DNA of 64,000 bases from Embleya scabrispora DSM 41855. Its GTDB lineage: Bacteria > Actinomycetota > Actinomycetes > Streptomycetales > Streptomycetaceae. Shown here piece by piece: positions 36,011 through 45,425 of the stretch (positions within the stretch are counted from its first letter, which is position 1; every line of letters begins with the position of its first letter). The notes beneath the pieces were generated by a model. It searched no databases. It was not told the origin of the DNA and saw only the letters and a list, made by a program, of their open reading frames with translations. Position numbers and translations under genes: made by a program. Location of the stretch: NCBI RefSeq assembly GCF_000372745.1, contig NZ_KB889618.1, positions 1 through 64,000 of the forward strand, in the 5' to 3' direction.

Positions 36011-37645
36011 TCAGTGGCAGCCGACCGGCCCGAAGGAGTCGAGCTGCTTGCCGTCGTAGCGCACGAGCTGTCCGGAGTAGCTGCCGGCGGAGAGGGTCAG
36101 CTTGAGCACGGCCGGCGAACCGGTCACCCGCTTCTCGCTGTTGGGTTGCGGACTTTCGAAGTCGTACGGGTCCGCGCCACCGGTGCCCACGAGCAACTCG
36201 CGGATGCCGGCGGGGTCCGCCTTGGCCTTGGGGTTCTGCGGCGCGTAGCGCTCGTAGAGGTGGTCGTGCCCGTTGAGGATCAGATCGGTGTGCGCGTCGT
36301 AGAGCACCTGCCACGCCGTCTGACTGACCTTGTCCGCCTGCGGCCCCGAGCTGTACAGGGGCTTGTGCCAGTAGGCGGCCACGCAGCCCTGGGAGTTGTT
36401 CGCCAGGTCCGCCTTGAGCCACTGGATCTGCGCCGAGCTCGCCGACATCGACTGCTCGGAGTCGAGCGCGATGAAGTGCCAGCCGCCGCGGTCCCAGCTG
36501 TACCAGGTGGTGCCGTTGGGGGTGGCCCGGTCGCCGAAGTAGGCCTTGTAGCCGGCCTCGGACGGGTTGTCGTCGGCCTCGTGATTGCCGGGCGCGGGAC
36601 GGGTCTTGGCCTTGAACCGGCCCCAGGTGGTGTCGTAGTACTTGCGGTAGTCGGAGAGGCTGCCGGTGTCGTACTGGTTGTCCCCGAGCGTGATCACCTC
36701 GTCCGGATTGATCGCCTCGACCCGCCGCGCGGTCTGCTCGGCCCCGCACTCCTGGGCCGATGTGCAGCCCGGGTCGGAGATGTCGCCCGCCGCGACGACG
36801 GTGAACGAGGAGCCGCCGGCCTGCGGCGTGCCGACCACCGAGGCGCTGGGCGCGGACAGGTTGCCCGCCGCGTCGCGGGCGCGGACGGTGTAGGTGTAGC
36901 CGACTCCGGTGGTCAGGCCGGTGTCGGCGTAGGAGGTGCCGGCGCTCGTGCCGACCGTGACGCCGTCGCGCAGCACGTCGTAGCCGGTCACCCCGACGTT
37001 GTCGGTGGAGGCGGTCCAGCCCAGCGAGACGCCGGTGGGCGTGGTGCCGGTCACCCGCAACGCGGTGGGCGCGGTGGGTGCGGTGGTGTCCGGGCCGCCT
37101 TCGCCGAACACCTCGAACTCCCAGAGCGAGTAGCCGTATTCGGTGCCGCGTGTGGTCGCGTACACGCGCACGTGGCGACCGTGGGTGGACAGTGCGCCCA
37201 GGTCGTCGGTGCCGCCGTCGCCGGCGGAGGTGTTGTAGACCTTGGTCCAGGACGCGCCGTCGGGCGAGACCTCGATCCGGTACGCCTTGGCGTAGGCGGC
37301 CTCCCAGGTCAGCTTGACCCGGGAGATGGAGACGTCGGAGCCGAGGTCGACGCTCAGCCACTGGGCGCCGGACCCCTCCTTGCTCGCCCACCGGGTGGTG
37401 GTCTTGCCGTCCACGGCCTTGGCCGGGCCGAGCGTGGAGTCCTCGCTGGAGGAGGCGGTGGCGGGTTTGCCGCGAGAGAGCAACACCTCCGCGGCGGAGG
37501 CGGTCTGGCCGAAGGTCAGCACGGTCGCCAGCATGGCGATCACGGCGATGACGGCGGGAAATCTGGGCAGTCGGGACACGGCGCGCCGAGCGGTACGGAA
37601 CGGGGTACTTCGGCGGGTCGGGCGCGGGGGCAGGGACAGGTGCAC
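36011..37645 (-). CDS. Secreted metallophosphoesterase with F5/8 type C and fibronectin III domains
   Basis: A 544-residue exported enzyme with a signal peptide (to about residue 52, ending TASAA), a discoidin-like carbohydrate-binding domain (LSRGKPATASSSEDSTL to WEFEVFGEG), one FnIII domain (about 195-280) and a calcineurin-like phosphoesterase with AAGDISDPG, LGDNQY, APGNHE and NGHDHLYERY metal-ligand motifs. It resembles extracellular alkaline phosphatases. GTG 37645 has GGAGG 6 nt upstream. A palindromic operator lies 193 bp upstream. It probably releases phosphate from polymers bound by its carbohydrate-binding domain; the substrate is not known. Confidence 0.92.
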   Translation of the reverse strand: MHLSLPPRPTRRSTPFRTARRAVSRLPRFPAVIAVIAMLATVLTFGQTASAAEVLLSRGKPATASSSEDSTLGPAKAVDGKTTTRWASKEGSGAQWLSVDLGSDVSISRVKLTWEAAYAKAYRIEVSPDGASWTKVYNTSAGDGGTDDLGALSTHGRHVRVYATTRGTEYGYSLWEFEVFGEGGPDTTAPTAPTALRVTGTTPTGVSLGWTASTDNVGVTGYDVLRDGVTVGTSAGTSYADTGLTTGVGYTYTVRARDAAGNLSAPSASVVGTPQAGGSSFTVVAAGDISDPGCTSAQECGAEQTARRVEAINPDEVITLGDNQYDTGSLSDYRKYYDTTWGRFKAKTRPAPGNHEADDNPSEAGYKAYFGDRATPNGTTWYSWDRGGWHFIALDSEQSMSASSAQIQWLKADLANNSQGCVAAYWHKPLYSSGPQADKVSQTAWQVLYDAHTDLILNGHDHLYERYAPQNPKAKADPAGIRELLVGTGGADPYDFESPQPNSEKRVTGSPAVLKLTLSAGSYSGQLVRYDGKQLDSFGPVGCH

Positions 37646-37837
37646 GTCGTCCTCCAACGTTGAGGAGCCGATCGTCGTGCCTGAGCCGGGCAGGATGGTG
37701 CGCTCGAGTGGGCCGGAGAAGTGCCGTCGCGTGACTGACACCACCGCGGTCGGGTGGCCCGCGGTGCCCCAACAGGAGCCTCCGGTCCGGTTGTTGGCCC
37801 TGACGATCCCAAGGCGCCGCGCGCGCCGTCAAGACTT

Positions 37838-37856
37838 GTTAGGAAAGTTTACTAAC
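37838..37856. promoter_or_regulatory. Palindromic operator upstream of the metallophosphoesterase gene
   Basis: GTTAGGAAAGTTTACTAAC, arms of 9 bp with one mismatch around a central G, is strikingly AT-rich for this genome. The arrangement resembles ROK-type repressor sites found before secreted hydrolases in Streptomyces; no ROK gene is nearby. Confidence 0.65.
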
Positions 37857-37928
37857 AGGACTTCGGGTCGTCGCACATCGGTGGCGGGCCGTCTCGGCCC
37901 GCGCCGCGAAGGCGTTACAGGAAGGGGG

Positions 37929-38207
37929 TCACGGGGAGGACGGGTGGTCGAGGATCGGGCCGGGGTCGGCGGGCGCGTGATTGAGGACCAGGACGCCGAT
38001 CACCGTGGCCAGGGTGAAGACCAGCACGATCAGCGCGGCCAGGATCAGCCGGCGGCGGCGTTCGCGCCGTTGCCAGTCGCCGTGCGCGGTGCGGTACGCG
38101 TCGGGGGCCGGGTGGATGCCGGCGGCCAGCGTTTCCAGCGCCTCGCGCAGTTGTTGCTCGGTGCCGGCGGGGTTGCTCGTCGCCTCGGTGTCGGGCGGGT
38201 TGTTCAT
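37929..38207 (-). CDS. Small single-pass membrane protein, candidate anti-sigma/partner
   Basis: A 92-residue protein: a cytoplasmic-type N-terminal half (QQLREALETLAAGIHPAPDA), a basic stop (RRERRRR), one membrane segment (LILAALIVLVFTLATVIGVL) and a short outer tail. Its ATG overlaps the TGA of the sigma factor gene. Tail-anchored small proteins cotranslated with ECF sigmas often serve as anti-sigma factors; no zinc motif is present, so this is inference. Confidence 0.8.
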   Translation of the reverse strand: MNNPPDTEATSNPAGTEQQLREALETLAAGIHPAPDAYRTAHGDWQRRERRRRLILAALIVLVFTLATVIGVLVLNHAPADPGPILDHPSSP

Positions 38208-38875
38208 CGCCGTACCTCCATCGCGTGCGTGAGAGCGGCGATCCCACGCGCGGTGTGCGTCTTGACGGAGCCGACCGAGATGCCCATGGTCGACGCGATC
38301 TCCTTCTCCTTCAGTCCCAGCCAGTGGCGCAGCACGAGCGCCTCGCGCTGGCGCGCCGGCAACTCGCGCAGCGCGCGAATGAGCGCCTGCTGGTCGTCGC
38401 GCAACAGGGCCGAGGTCTCGGCCGAGGCCACCGTGTCCACGGGTTCCTCGACGTGTCGGCGGGCGACCTGGAGATGGCGTATTCGCATCCGGACCAGATT
38501 GCACACCACCGACCGCAGATACGCCGCGGCGGCCTCGGGTGTGCGCAGTTTGCGGAATTTGCGGTAGATCTCGTAGTAGGCCTCGGCGACGATGTTCTCC
38601 GGATCGTCGGCGCCGAGCAGGGTGGCGAGCCGGAGCATCGAGGGATAGTGCAGATCGAACAGCCGCGCGACCTGCACCTCGCGGTCGTATTCGGCCACAC
38701 CGGCGGCGAGTTGCGGCGCCGACGGCGCGACGTGCGGGGTCGGGCCCGGGATCTGTGCCGGGTCGGGCGCCTGCGCCGTGCCCGGGACCTGCGCCGTGGC
38801 CGGTGCGGGCCGCGCCGGGGCCGGCACGGCGCGCGGCTCCGGCGGCGCATCGGCATCGCGTCGCAGGCGTTTCAC
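38204..38875 (-). CDS. SigE-like ECF RNA polymerase sigma factor
   Basis: A 223-residue sigma factor. An Ala/Pro-rich N-terminal extension (residues 8-55) is followed by region 2 (LFDLHYPSMLRLATLLGADD, IVAEAYYEIYRKFRKL) and region 4 (LPARQREALVLRHWLGLKEK, then EIASTMGISVGSVKTHTARG). Its GTG overlaps the stop of the upstream sodium symporter and its stop overlaps the small membrane protein, forming a tightly coupled three-gene unit. A sigma factor cotranslated with a transporter suggests solute-linked signalling. Confidence 0.92.
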   Translation of the reverse strand: MKRLRRDADAPPEPRAVPAPARPAPATAQVPGTAQAPDPAQIPGPTPHVAPSAPQLAAGVAEYDREVQVARLFDLHYPSMLRLATLLGADDPENIVAEAYYEIYRKFRKLRTPEAAAAYLRSVVCNLVRMRIRHLQVARRHVEEPVDTVASAETSALLRDDQQALIRALRELPARQREALVLRHWLGLKEKEIASTMGISVGSVKTHTARGIAALTHAMEVRR

Positions 38876-40434
38876 GAGCCGTTCGCCTCCTTCCCCACGG
38901 TACCGCGGCCGGTCAGCCGGGACGGCAGGGCCGTGGTGTCCGTGCCGCGCGCCGCGCCGACCCGGTCGAACACCTCGGTCAGCGCCAGGGTGACCGTCAG
39001 GTTGAGGAGCAGCGCGGCGAGCCCCGCGTACATCTGCACGCCGTGACCTCCCAGTTCGACCCGGATCAGCGAGACGAAGCCCTCCCGTACGACCGCGACC
39101 GTACCGGCCAGCATGCCCACCGCCCAGCCCACCAGCAACGCCCGATGGTGCAGTCGCCGGGTGAACAGTCCGATCACCACGGCCGGGAAAATTTGCAGGA
39201 TCCACACCCCGCCCAGCAGTTGCAGGTTGATCGCGGCCTGGTCGCGCAGCCCGAAGACGAACGCCACCGCGCCCACCTTCGCGGTCAGCGACACCAGTTG
39301 GGCGACCCGCATCTGCCGCTTCGGAGTGGCCGTCGGATGGAAGTACTCGACGTAGACGTTGCGCACGAACGAGGTCGCGGCGGCGATCGACATCACCGCC
39401 GCCGGCACCAGCGCGCCGACGATGATCGCGCCGAACACCAGGCCCGCCGGGAAGGCCGGCAACAGCCGGTCGACGAGCAGCGGTACGGCCGCCTCGGCGG
39501 TGCCCGAGGGCGCGTCGACGCCGATCGCCAGCGCAGCGATGCCGAGTACGCCGAACATCGCCAGCACCGAGGTCCACGCGGGCAGCGCGACCGAAACCCG
39601 GCGCAGCGTGTCGGGGCCGGCGGCGGCGAACCCGGCGGTCAGGACATGCGGGTACATCAACAGCGCCAGTGCCGAACCGAGGGCCAGGGTGGCGAACCCG
39701 GCCTGCTGATGCGGGCCGAGCACCAACGACGCGCCGCCCGGCCCGCGCCCGGCGAGCCGCCGATCCGCGGCCTCGAACATCGGACCCGGCCCACCGAAGC
39801 GGCGCAGCACGAACGCGACCGCCACCGCGGCGGAGCCGAAGATGGCCACCCCCTTCAGCGCCGAGATCACCGTCGGCGCACGCAGACCGTGCCGATACGT
39901 GGCGATCGCGAGCCCGGCGAACAGCGCGACCATGCCCACGTCGCCGGCCGCGCCGCGCGGATGCAGCCCTGCGGCGGCCAGCACGGCACGGATGCCGAGC
40001 ACCTGAAGCGCCAGGTAGGGCATCGTGGCCAGGATCCCGGTCAACGCGACCACCAGGGCCAGCGCCGGCGAACCGTAGCGGCCCCGGACGAAGTCCCCGA
40101 CGGTCAGGTAGCCGTGCCGACGGGCCACCGACCACAGCCGGGGGAGCAGGACGAAGGCCATCGGACAGACGATCACCGTGTACGGGAGGGCGAAGAACGC
40201 CGACGCACCTCGCCCGTACACCTGGCCCGGCACCGCGGTGAAGGTGTACGCGGTGAAGATCGTGCCGCCGAGCAGGAACCAGGTCCAGACCGGGCCCAGG
40301 CCGCGATCGGCCAGCGCCCAGTTCTCCAACGAAGGCAGGTCGTGACTGCGGTGCAGCCGCGGCGCGGTAACGGCCAGTAGCGAGGCACCGCCGACGACGA
40401 TCACAAAGGCCGCGGTCATGGCCCCGTCGGTCAT
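38872..40434 (-). CDS. Sodium:solute symporter (SSS family, ActP/MctP-like)
   Basis: A 520-residue transporter with about 13 membrane segments. LENWALADRGLGPVWTWFLL and FTAYTFTAVPGQVYGRG are typical of SSS monocarboxylate/acetate permeases, as is ALVPAAVMSIAAATSFVRNV. A DUF3311 gene, the usual small partner, lies divergently 215 bp away instead of directly upstream. It may import acetate, pyruvate or lactate. ATG 40434 gives MTDGAMTAA; a second ATG five codons on is possible. First gene of the symporter/sigma/membrane-protein unit. Confidence 0.92.
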   Translation of the reverse strand: MTDGAMTAAFVIVVGGASLLAVTAPRLHRSHDLPSLENWALADRGLGPVWTWFLLGGTIFTAYTFTAVPGQVYGRGASAFFALPYTVIVCPMAFVLLPRLWSVARRHGYLTVGDFVRGRYGSPALALVVALTGILATMPYLALQVLGIRAVLAAAGLHPRGAAGDVGMVALFAGLAIATYRHGLRAPTVISALKGVAIFGSAAVAVAFVLRRFGGPGPMFEAADRRLAGRGPGGASLVLGPHQQAGFATLALGSALALLMYPHVLTAGFAAAGPDTLRRVSVALPAWTSVLAMFGVLGIAALAIGVDAPSGTAEAAVPLLVDRLLPAFPAGLVFGAIIVGALVPAAVMSIAAATSFVRNVYVEYFHPTATPKRQMRVAQLVSLTAKVGAVAFVFGLRDQAAINLQLLGGVWILQIFPAVVIGLFTRRLHHRALLVGWAVGMLAGTVAVVREGFVSLIRVELGGHGVQMYAGLAALLLNLTVTLALTEVFDRVGAARGTDTTALPSRLTGRGTVGKEANGS

Positions 40435-40649
40435 CCGTCACCGTCCGGATCGGCGTGCGAGCGCACTCGGGCACGGATTGCCGCGAGCGTACCGACTTTA
40501 GTGGCGTGGCCGAAAACATTCGCGATACCGGCCGGGCAACCTCCCCGAGATCCGCCCGACATCGCTTGTCAACCAAAAGGCGAGCCCGCGCAACTCTTCC
40601 ACAGGGGCGGCGAACCGGCGGCCCCAACCATCGAACCGGAGGAGGCGCG

Positions 40650-40895
40650 ATGACCGGGGATCGCCCCCCGCCCGCCGCCGCACGGGCCCGTGCGGCACGC
40701 CGGATCGCGGCCGGCGGCTGCCTCGTCGCACCCGTCGCGGCACTGCTGTGGGTGCCCGCGTACACGCGTCGAGAGCCGGAGTTGGCCGGCATCCCGTTCT
40801 TCTACTGGTACCAGCTCGCCTGGGTGCCGGGGTGTGCCGCCGCCATGTTCGTCGCCTACCTGCTGCTGCGCCGCCCTGACCGGCGACATCCCTGA
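40650..40895 (+). CDS. DUF3311 small membrane protein
   Basis: An 81-residue protein with two membrane segments (GGCLVAPVAALLWVPAY and PFFYWYQLAWVPGCAAAMFV), the second carrying the characteristic FYWYQ motif of DUF3311. These proteins normally accompany an SSS permease such as MctP. ATG 40650 has GGAGGAGG about 4 nt upstream. It is too short to be noticed easily but has excellent start signals. It precedes cstA on the same strand with 151 bp between. Confidence 0.88.
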   Translation: MTGDRPPPAAARARAARRIAAGGCLVAPVAALLWVPAYTRREPELAGIPFFYWYQLAWVPGCAAAMFVAYLLLRRPDRRHP

Positions 40896-41046
40896 CCGAA
40901 GCCGTCCGTGGCTCGATCGACGCCGTCCTCGGATCGGCCCGACCCGCCCCGCCCCGATCGCCCCGGATCGGCCGTCGCCCCCGGCCGATCCGATCCCGCT
41001 GTTTCCGTCCGTCGCTCTTTCGTCCCCTGCCCGATGAGGAGTACGC

Positions 41047-43230
41047 GTGCCCACCACGACCGGCACCCGCAGCCCCCGTTCGTACAACCCGAGAACGATT
41101 CTGATCTGGACGGTCGTCGCGCTGCTCGGCGCGGCCGGCTGGGGCGTGGTCGCCCTGGCCCGAGGCGAGGAGATCTCGGCCGTCTGGCTGATCTTCGCGG
41201 CCGTCGCCTCCTACGCGATCGCCTACCGCTTCTACTCCCGCTTCATCACCCAACGAGTGTTGGAACCGGACGACACCCGGGCCACCCCGGCCGAGCGGCT
41301 GGACGACGGCGTCGACTTCCAACCGACCGACCGCCGGGTGCTGTTCGGTCACCACTTCGCCGCGATCGCCGGCGCCGGACCGCTGGTGGGACCGGTGCTG
41401 GCCGCGCAGATGGGTTATCTGCCGGGCACCATCTGGATCGTGGTGGGGGTGATCTTCGCCGGGGCCGTGCAGGACATGGTGATCCTCTTCCTGTCCATGC
41501 GCCGGGACGGCAAGAGCCTGGGGCAGATGGCCCGCGAGGAGATCGGCCGGGTCGGCGGGATCGCGGCGCTGATCGCGGTGTTCGTGATCATGATCATCCT
41601 GCTCGCGGTGCTCGCCCTGGTCGTGGTCAACGCGCTGGCGAACTCGCCGTGGGGGACCTTCTCGGTGACGCTGACCATCCCGATCGCCCTGTTCATGGGC
41701 GTCTACCTGCGCTTCCTGCGGCCCGGGCGGGTGCTGGAGACCAGCGTGATCGGAGTGGCGCTGCTCCTGGCCGCGATCGTCGCCGGCGGGCGGATCGAGG
41801 ACACCGCGCTGGGTGACGCGTTCACCTGGAGTCCGACGACACTGGTGTTCTGTCTGGTCGGGTACGGCTTCGTCGCGTCGGTGCTGCCGGTGTGGCTGCT
41901 GCTGGCCCCGCGCGACTACCTGTCCACCTTCATGAAGGTCGGCACCATCGTGCTGCTGGCCGTCGGTGTGCTGGTGGCCGCGCCGAACCTGAAGACCGAG
42001 GCGATCAGTTCCTTCGCGGGCTCCGGCTCCGGGCCGGTGTTCGCCGGGTCGATGTTCCCGTTCCTGTTCATCACCATCGCGTGCGGCGCCCTCTCCGGCT
42101 TCCATGCCCTGGTCGCCTCCGGCACCACGCCGAAGCTGATCCAGAAGGAATCGCAGGTCCGGATGATCGGCTACGGCGCCATGCTGATGGAGTCGTTCGT
42201 GGCGATCATGGCACTGGTCGCGGCGTGTGTGATCGACCCCGGCCTGTACTACGCGATGAACGCCCCGGCCGGCGTGCTCGGCGCCACCGCGGAGAGCGCC
42301 TCGCACGCGGTGGCCGGCCTCGGCTTCACGATCACCCCCGACGACCTGCGTGCGGCGGCCTCGGCGGTCGAGGAGAAGACGCTGATCGCCCGCTCCGGCG
42401 GAGCACCCACGCTGGCCGTGGGCATGTCGGAGATCTTCGCCGACGTGTTCGGCGGTTCCGGGATGAAGGCGTTCTGGTACCACTTCGCGATCATGTTCGA
42501 GGCGCTGTTCATCCTGACCACCGTGGACGCGGGAACCCGGGTGGGCCGCTTCATGCTCCAGGACATGCTGGGCAACGTGTGGAAGCCGATCGGCCGGGTC
42601 AACTGGAAGCCGGGTATCTGGTTCACCAGCGCCGTCGTGGTCGGCCTGTGGGGCTACTTCCTCTACGCCGGGGCCACCGACCCGCTGGGCGGGATCAACC
42701 AGCTCTTCCCGCTGTTCGGCATCGCCAACCAGCTGCTCGCCGCGGTCGCGCTCACCGTGGCCACCACCGTGCTGATCAAGTCGGGCAAGCTGCGCTGGGC
42801 CTGGGTCACCGGTGTCCCGCTGGCCTGGGACGTGGCGGTGACCTACTCCGCCGGATGGCAGAAGATCTTCTCCGACGACCCGCGGGTCGGCTTCTTCGCC
42901 CAACGCGACCGCTACGCCGACGCGATCGACGCGGGCAAGGTGCTGGGCCCGGCGAAGAGCATGGACGACATGCACACGGTGGTGCTGAACTCCACCGTGG
43001 ACGGCGTGCTGATCGCACTGTTCCTGGTGCTGATCGCCCTGGTGATGGGCAACGCGGCCGTCGTGTGCGTGCGGGCGATCCGCACCGGCGGGCCGGTGCC
43101 CACCACCGAAACGCCCTACGTCGCGTCGACGCTGGTGCTCGAACCGGTGGGCGCTCCCCAAGAGAAGGAACTCGCCCGAATGGGGGCCGGCGGCGGTGAC
43201 GGCTCCGGTGACGAAGTGGGTCGGTTGTGA
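41047..43230 (+). CDS. cstA: Carbon starvation protein A (pyruvate/peptide transporter)
   Basis: A 727-residue CstA with about 16 membrane segments. DRRVLFGHHFAAIAGAGPLV and GPVLAAQMGYLPGTIWI are the family signature, and GALSGFHALVASGTTPKLI is also conserved; length is normal. The family imports pyruvate, and in some species peptides, during carbon limitation. GTG 41047 lies 6 nt after GAGGAG. The stop overlaps the GTG of the YbdD-like gene, giving the usual cstA-ybdD pair. Confidence 0.95.
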   Translation: MPTTTGTRSPRSYNPRTILIWTVVALLGAAGWGVVALARGEEISAVWLIFAAVASYAIAYRFYSRFITQRVLEPDDTRATPAERLDDGVDFQPTDRRVLFGHHFAAIAGAGPLVGPVLAAQMGYLPGTIWIVVGVIFAGAVQDMVILFLSMRRDGKSLGQMAREEIGRVGGIAALIAVFVIMIILLAVLALVVVNALANSPWGTFSVTLTIPIALFMGVYLRFLRPGRVLETSVIGVALLLAAIVAGGRIEDTALGDAFTWSPTTLVFCLVGYGFVASVLPVWLLLAPRDYLSTFMKVGTIVLLAVGVLVAAPNLKTEAISSFAGSGSGPVFAGSMFPFLFITIACGALSGFHALVASGTTPKLIQKESQVRMIGYGAMLMESFVAIMALVAACVIDPGLYYAMNAPAGVLGATAESASHAVAGLGFTITPDDLRAAASAVEEKTLIARSGGAPTLAVGMSEIFADVFGGSGMKAFWYHFAIMFEALFILTTVDAGTRVGRFMLQDMLGNVWKPIGRVNWKPGIWFTSAVVVGLWGYFLYAGATDPLGGINQLFPLFGIANQLLAAVALTVATTVLIKSGKLRWAWVTGVPLAWDVAVTYSAGWQKIFSDDPRVGFFAQRDRYADAIDAGKVLGPAKSMDDMHTVVLNSTVDGVLIALFLVLIALVMGNAAVVCVRAIRTGGPVPTTETPYVASTLVLEPVGAPQEKELARMGAGGGDGSGDEVGRL

Positions 43231-43496
43231 CGGGGCCGACCGCGGGCGCCGGTGATCGGGTTGCTCCGGCGGCCGTGACCGGGCCGACCGCGAGCGCCGG
43301 GCATCGGAGCGCTTCGGCCCGGCTGCTCCGGTGGATCCGGTGGTATCTACGGGAGATCTCCGGCGCGGCGGACTACGACCGGCACTGCCTGCGGCACCTG
43401 CGCGAGCACCCGGATCGGCCGGTTCCGTCCCGCCGGGCCTACGAATCCTGGCGGACCGGACGGCGTGAGGAGCACCCACAAACCCGCTGCTGCTGA
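43227..43496 (+). CDS. YbdD/YjiX-family CstA-associated small protein
   Basis: An 89-residue protein whose second half matches the YbdD pattern (GAADYDRHCLRHLREHPDRP, SRRAYESWRTGRR) and ends in paired cysteines; the first 30 residues are a low-complexity Ala/Thr/Gly extension. GTG 43227 overlaps the cstA stop. It is expected to support CstA-dependent pyruvate uptake. The 296 bp that follow (43497-43792) contain nothing recognisable. Confidence 0.88.
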   Translation: MTGPTAGAGDRVAPAAVTGPTASAGHRSASARLLRWIRWYLREISGAADYDRHCLRHLREHPDRPVPSRRAYESWRTGRREEHPQTRCC

Positions 43497-43792
43497 CCCT
43501 CGGCCACACCTCGGCGGAGGGAACCGACCGGGGAGTGGACGCAGCGGCCCGCGAACGCGTTCCCCCGAACGGGTGGCCGCGCTCGTGCACGGCGGGATCG
43601 CGGCGTTGCGCGTGTGTGCGGCCGACCGTGGTCGCGCCGCGTTGGATGGGGGCGTTCCGACGAGGGGGTCGGCCCGTCAGCCCGTCGACGGCGGGCCGTT
43701 GGCGCCGGTCGGTCACCCGGCTTCGAACGGGTGACCGACCCCGGACGCCGGCCGACCGTGACCGGAGCCGTTCGGGCACCGGAAGTCGTCGG

Positions 43793-45322
43793 CTACTCGG
43801 CCGCCGCGATCAGTTCCGCGCCCAGTTCGCCCAGTGCGGTCGCGAGCAGGTGGGTGTTGGCGCGTGGCACGGCCGGTACGACGGAGGCGTCCACGATGTG
43901 CAGGCCGGCCAGTCCGTGCACTCGCAGGTTCGCGTCGACGACGCTGGATCCGGGGTCGGTGCCGATCCGGCAGGTGCCGACGCCGTGGTAGAAGGCGTAG
44001 TGGGATCCGGCGAACGAGGCGCACAGTTCGTCGTCGGGCGTGTCCGACACGGCTCGGGCGGCGTTCGGGTCGAGGGCGAGGCCGGAGGCGGCCACCACGC
44101 GTGCGGCCAGGCGTACACCGATCGCGAGCCGTTCCAGGTTGTCGCGGTCGGCGGTGAACGGCCAGGAGATCCGGGCCGGTGCGTCGGGCGCCGCGCTCGT
44201 GGGGACGACCGATCCGCGGCCTTCGGGCAGTTGCAGGGCGACGCTGATCTCGATCTCGCGCGTGCCGTCGGGGTTGCGCCGTGCGACGGGGGTGAGTTGG
44301 AGGTCGTGCGTGCGTCCGGTGCCCGGGTGGGCCGTGGCGCGGGCGATGGTCTGGAGCGTGGGTCCGCCGTCGGGCACCGCGTCCGGGTGGACCGCCGCCC
44401 GGTACGACACGACCATGTGGTCGCTCAGATCGCGGCCCACCGCGGGCAGTTCGTGGACCGGTTCCAGGCCCAGCGCGGCGATGTCGCGGGCGGGGCCCAC
44501 GCCGGAGCGCCACAGCAGCAGCGGGTTCTGCACGACGCCCGCGGACAGCACGACGCGGCCCGCGTACAGGCGTTCGCCGTCGGCCAGTTCGATGCCCACC
44601 GCCTGTCCGTCGGCCAGCAGGACGCGGCGCACGTGGGCGTCGCCGCGTACGGTCAGGTTCGGCCGTGCGCGCGCGGCGTCGAGGTAGGCGACGGTGTTCG
44701 ACACCCGCTGCGTGCCGCGCCGGTTCATCGGGATCGGGCCCACGCCGGTGGACCCGGGGAGGCTGTGGTCGGGGCAGAACGGCAGCCCCGCGGCCACGCA
44801 TCCGTCGACGAAGCCGCGTTGCAACGGCGTCCAGTCCGCCTGCGGGTGTCGCAGGATCGGGATCGGCCCGCGGTCACCGTGGTGGGGTTGGTCGCCGAAG
44901 TCCAGGTCCTGCTCGATGCGGTTGAGGTACGGCAACATCCGTTCCCAGCGCATCCCCTCCGGCCACGACGCGAAGTCCTCCGGCTCCGGGCGCATCGCCA
45001 CCGCGCCGTTGGTCGCGGACGAGCCCCCGACGCCGCGCCCGCGCGCGTAGTTGAGCATGCGTCCGCCAGTGGAGGCGACCTTGTCGCCCCAGTTGTACGG
45101 CCACGCCACCGGCCGCGACAGGTGCCGCAGTTCGTCCGGCAACGCGTCGGCCCGGTGATCGGGGCCGGCCTCGACCAGCAGAACCGAGCGGTCCGCCCGC
45201 TCCGACAACCGGGCGGCCAGCACACACCCGGCCGAGCCCGCGCCGATCACGACGACATCGAAGGTGCCCGGTCCGCCGCTCGGGGCCGCACCGGTATGGG
45301 GGTTTGCCTGGATGGCTGACAT
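43793..45322 (-). CDS. GMC-family FAD oxidoreductase
   Basis: A 509-residue glucose-methanol-choline oxidoreductase: FAD motif VVVIGAGSAGCVLAARLSE, RGRGVGGSSATNGAVAMRP, catalytic His in FYHGVGTCRIGTD, C-terminal PRANTHLLATALGE. It probably oxidises an alcohol or sugar hydroxyl. ATG 45322 has AGAGGA upstream. It follows a TIM-barrel isomerase on the same strand with ~100 bp between. GMC plus TIM-barrel pairs occur in routes that oxidise a glycoside at C3 and then cleave it, a possible but unproven role here. Confidence 0.9.
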   Translation of the reverse strand: MSAIQANPHTGAAPSGGPGTFDVVVIGAGSAGCVLAARLSERADRSVLLVEAGPDHRADALPDELRHLSRPVAWPYNWGDKVASTGGRMLNYARGRGVGGSSATNGAVAMRPEPEDFASWPEGMRWERMLPYLNRIEQDLDFGDQPHHGDRGPIPILRHPQADWTPLQRGFVDGCVAAGLPFCPDHSLPGSTGVGPIPMNRRGTQRVSNTVAYLDAARARPNLTVRGDAHVRRVLLADGQAVGIELADGERLYAGRVVLSAGVVQNPLLLWRSGVGPARDIAALGLEPVHELPAVGRDLSDHMVVSYRAAVHPDAVPDGGPTLQTIARATAHPGTGRTHDLQLTPVARRNPDGTREIEISVALQLPEGRGSVVPTSAAPDAPARISWPFTADRDNLERLAIGVRLAARVVAASGLALDPNAARAVSDTPDDELCASFAGSHYAFYHGVGTCRIGTDPGSSVVDANLRVHGLAGLHIVDASVVPAVPRANTHLLATALGELGAELIAAAE

Positions 45323-45425
45323 GCGCGATTCCTCTACTTCCACTTTCCCGACCAAGGATTGACCACGGAGAGCACGGACCGACCACGGATGACCACGGTG
45401 TGCCGTGCGAGGAGCCTCGCCCCGG

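Noticed and set aside
35763-37832. Upstream extension of the MFS frame through the metallophosphoesterase gene
   Set aside because: The extension is the out-of-frame shadow of the secreted enzyme; GGGAGG before GTG 35762 fixes the true start.
45361-45398. Three GACCACGG words in the GMC/isomerase gap
   Set aside because: Short, irregularly spaced GC-rich words; could arise by chance and no symmetry supports an operator.
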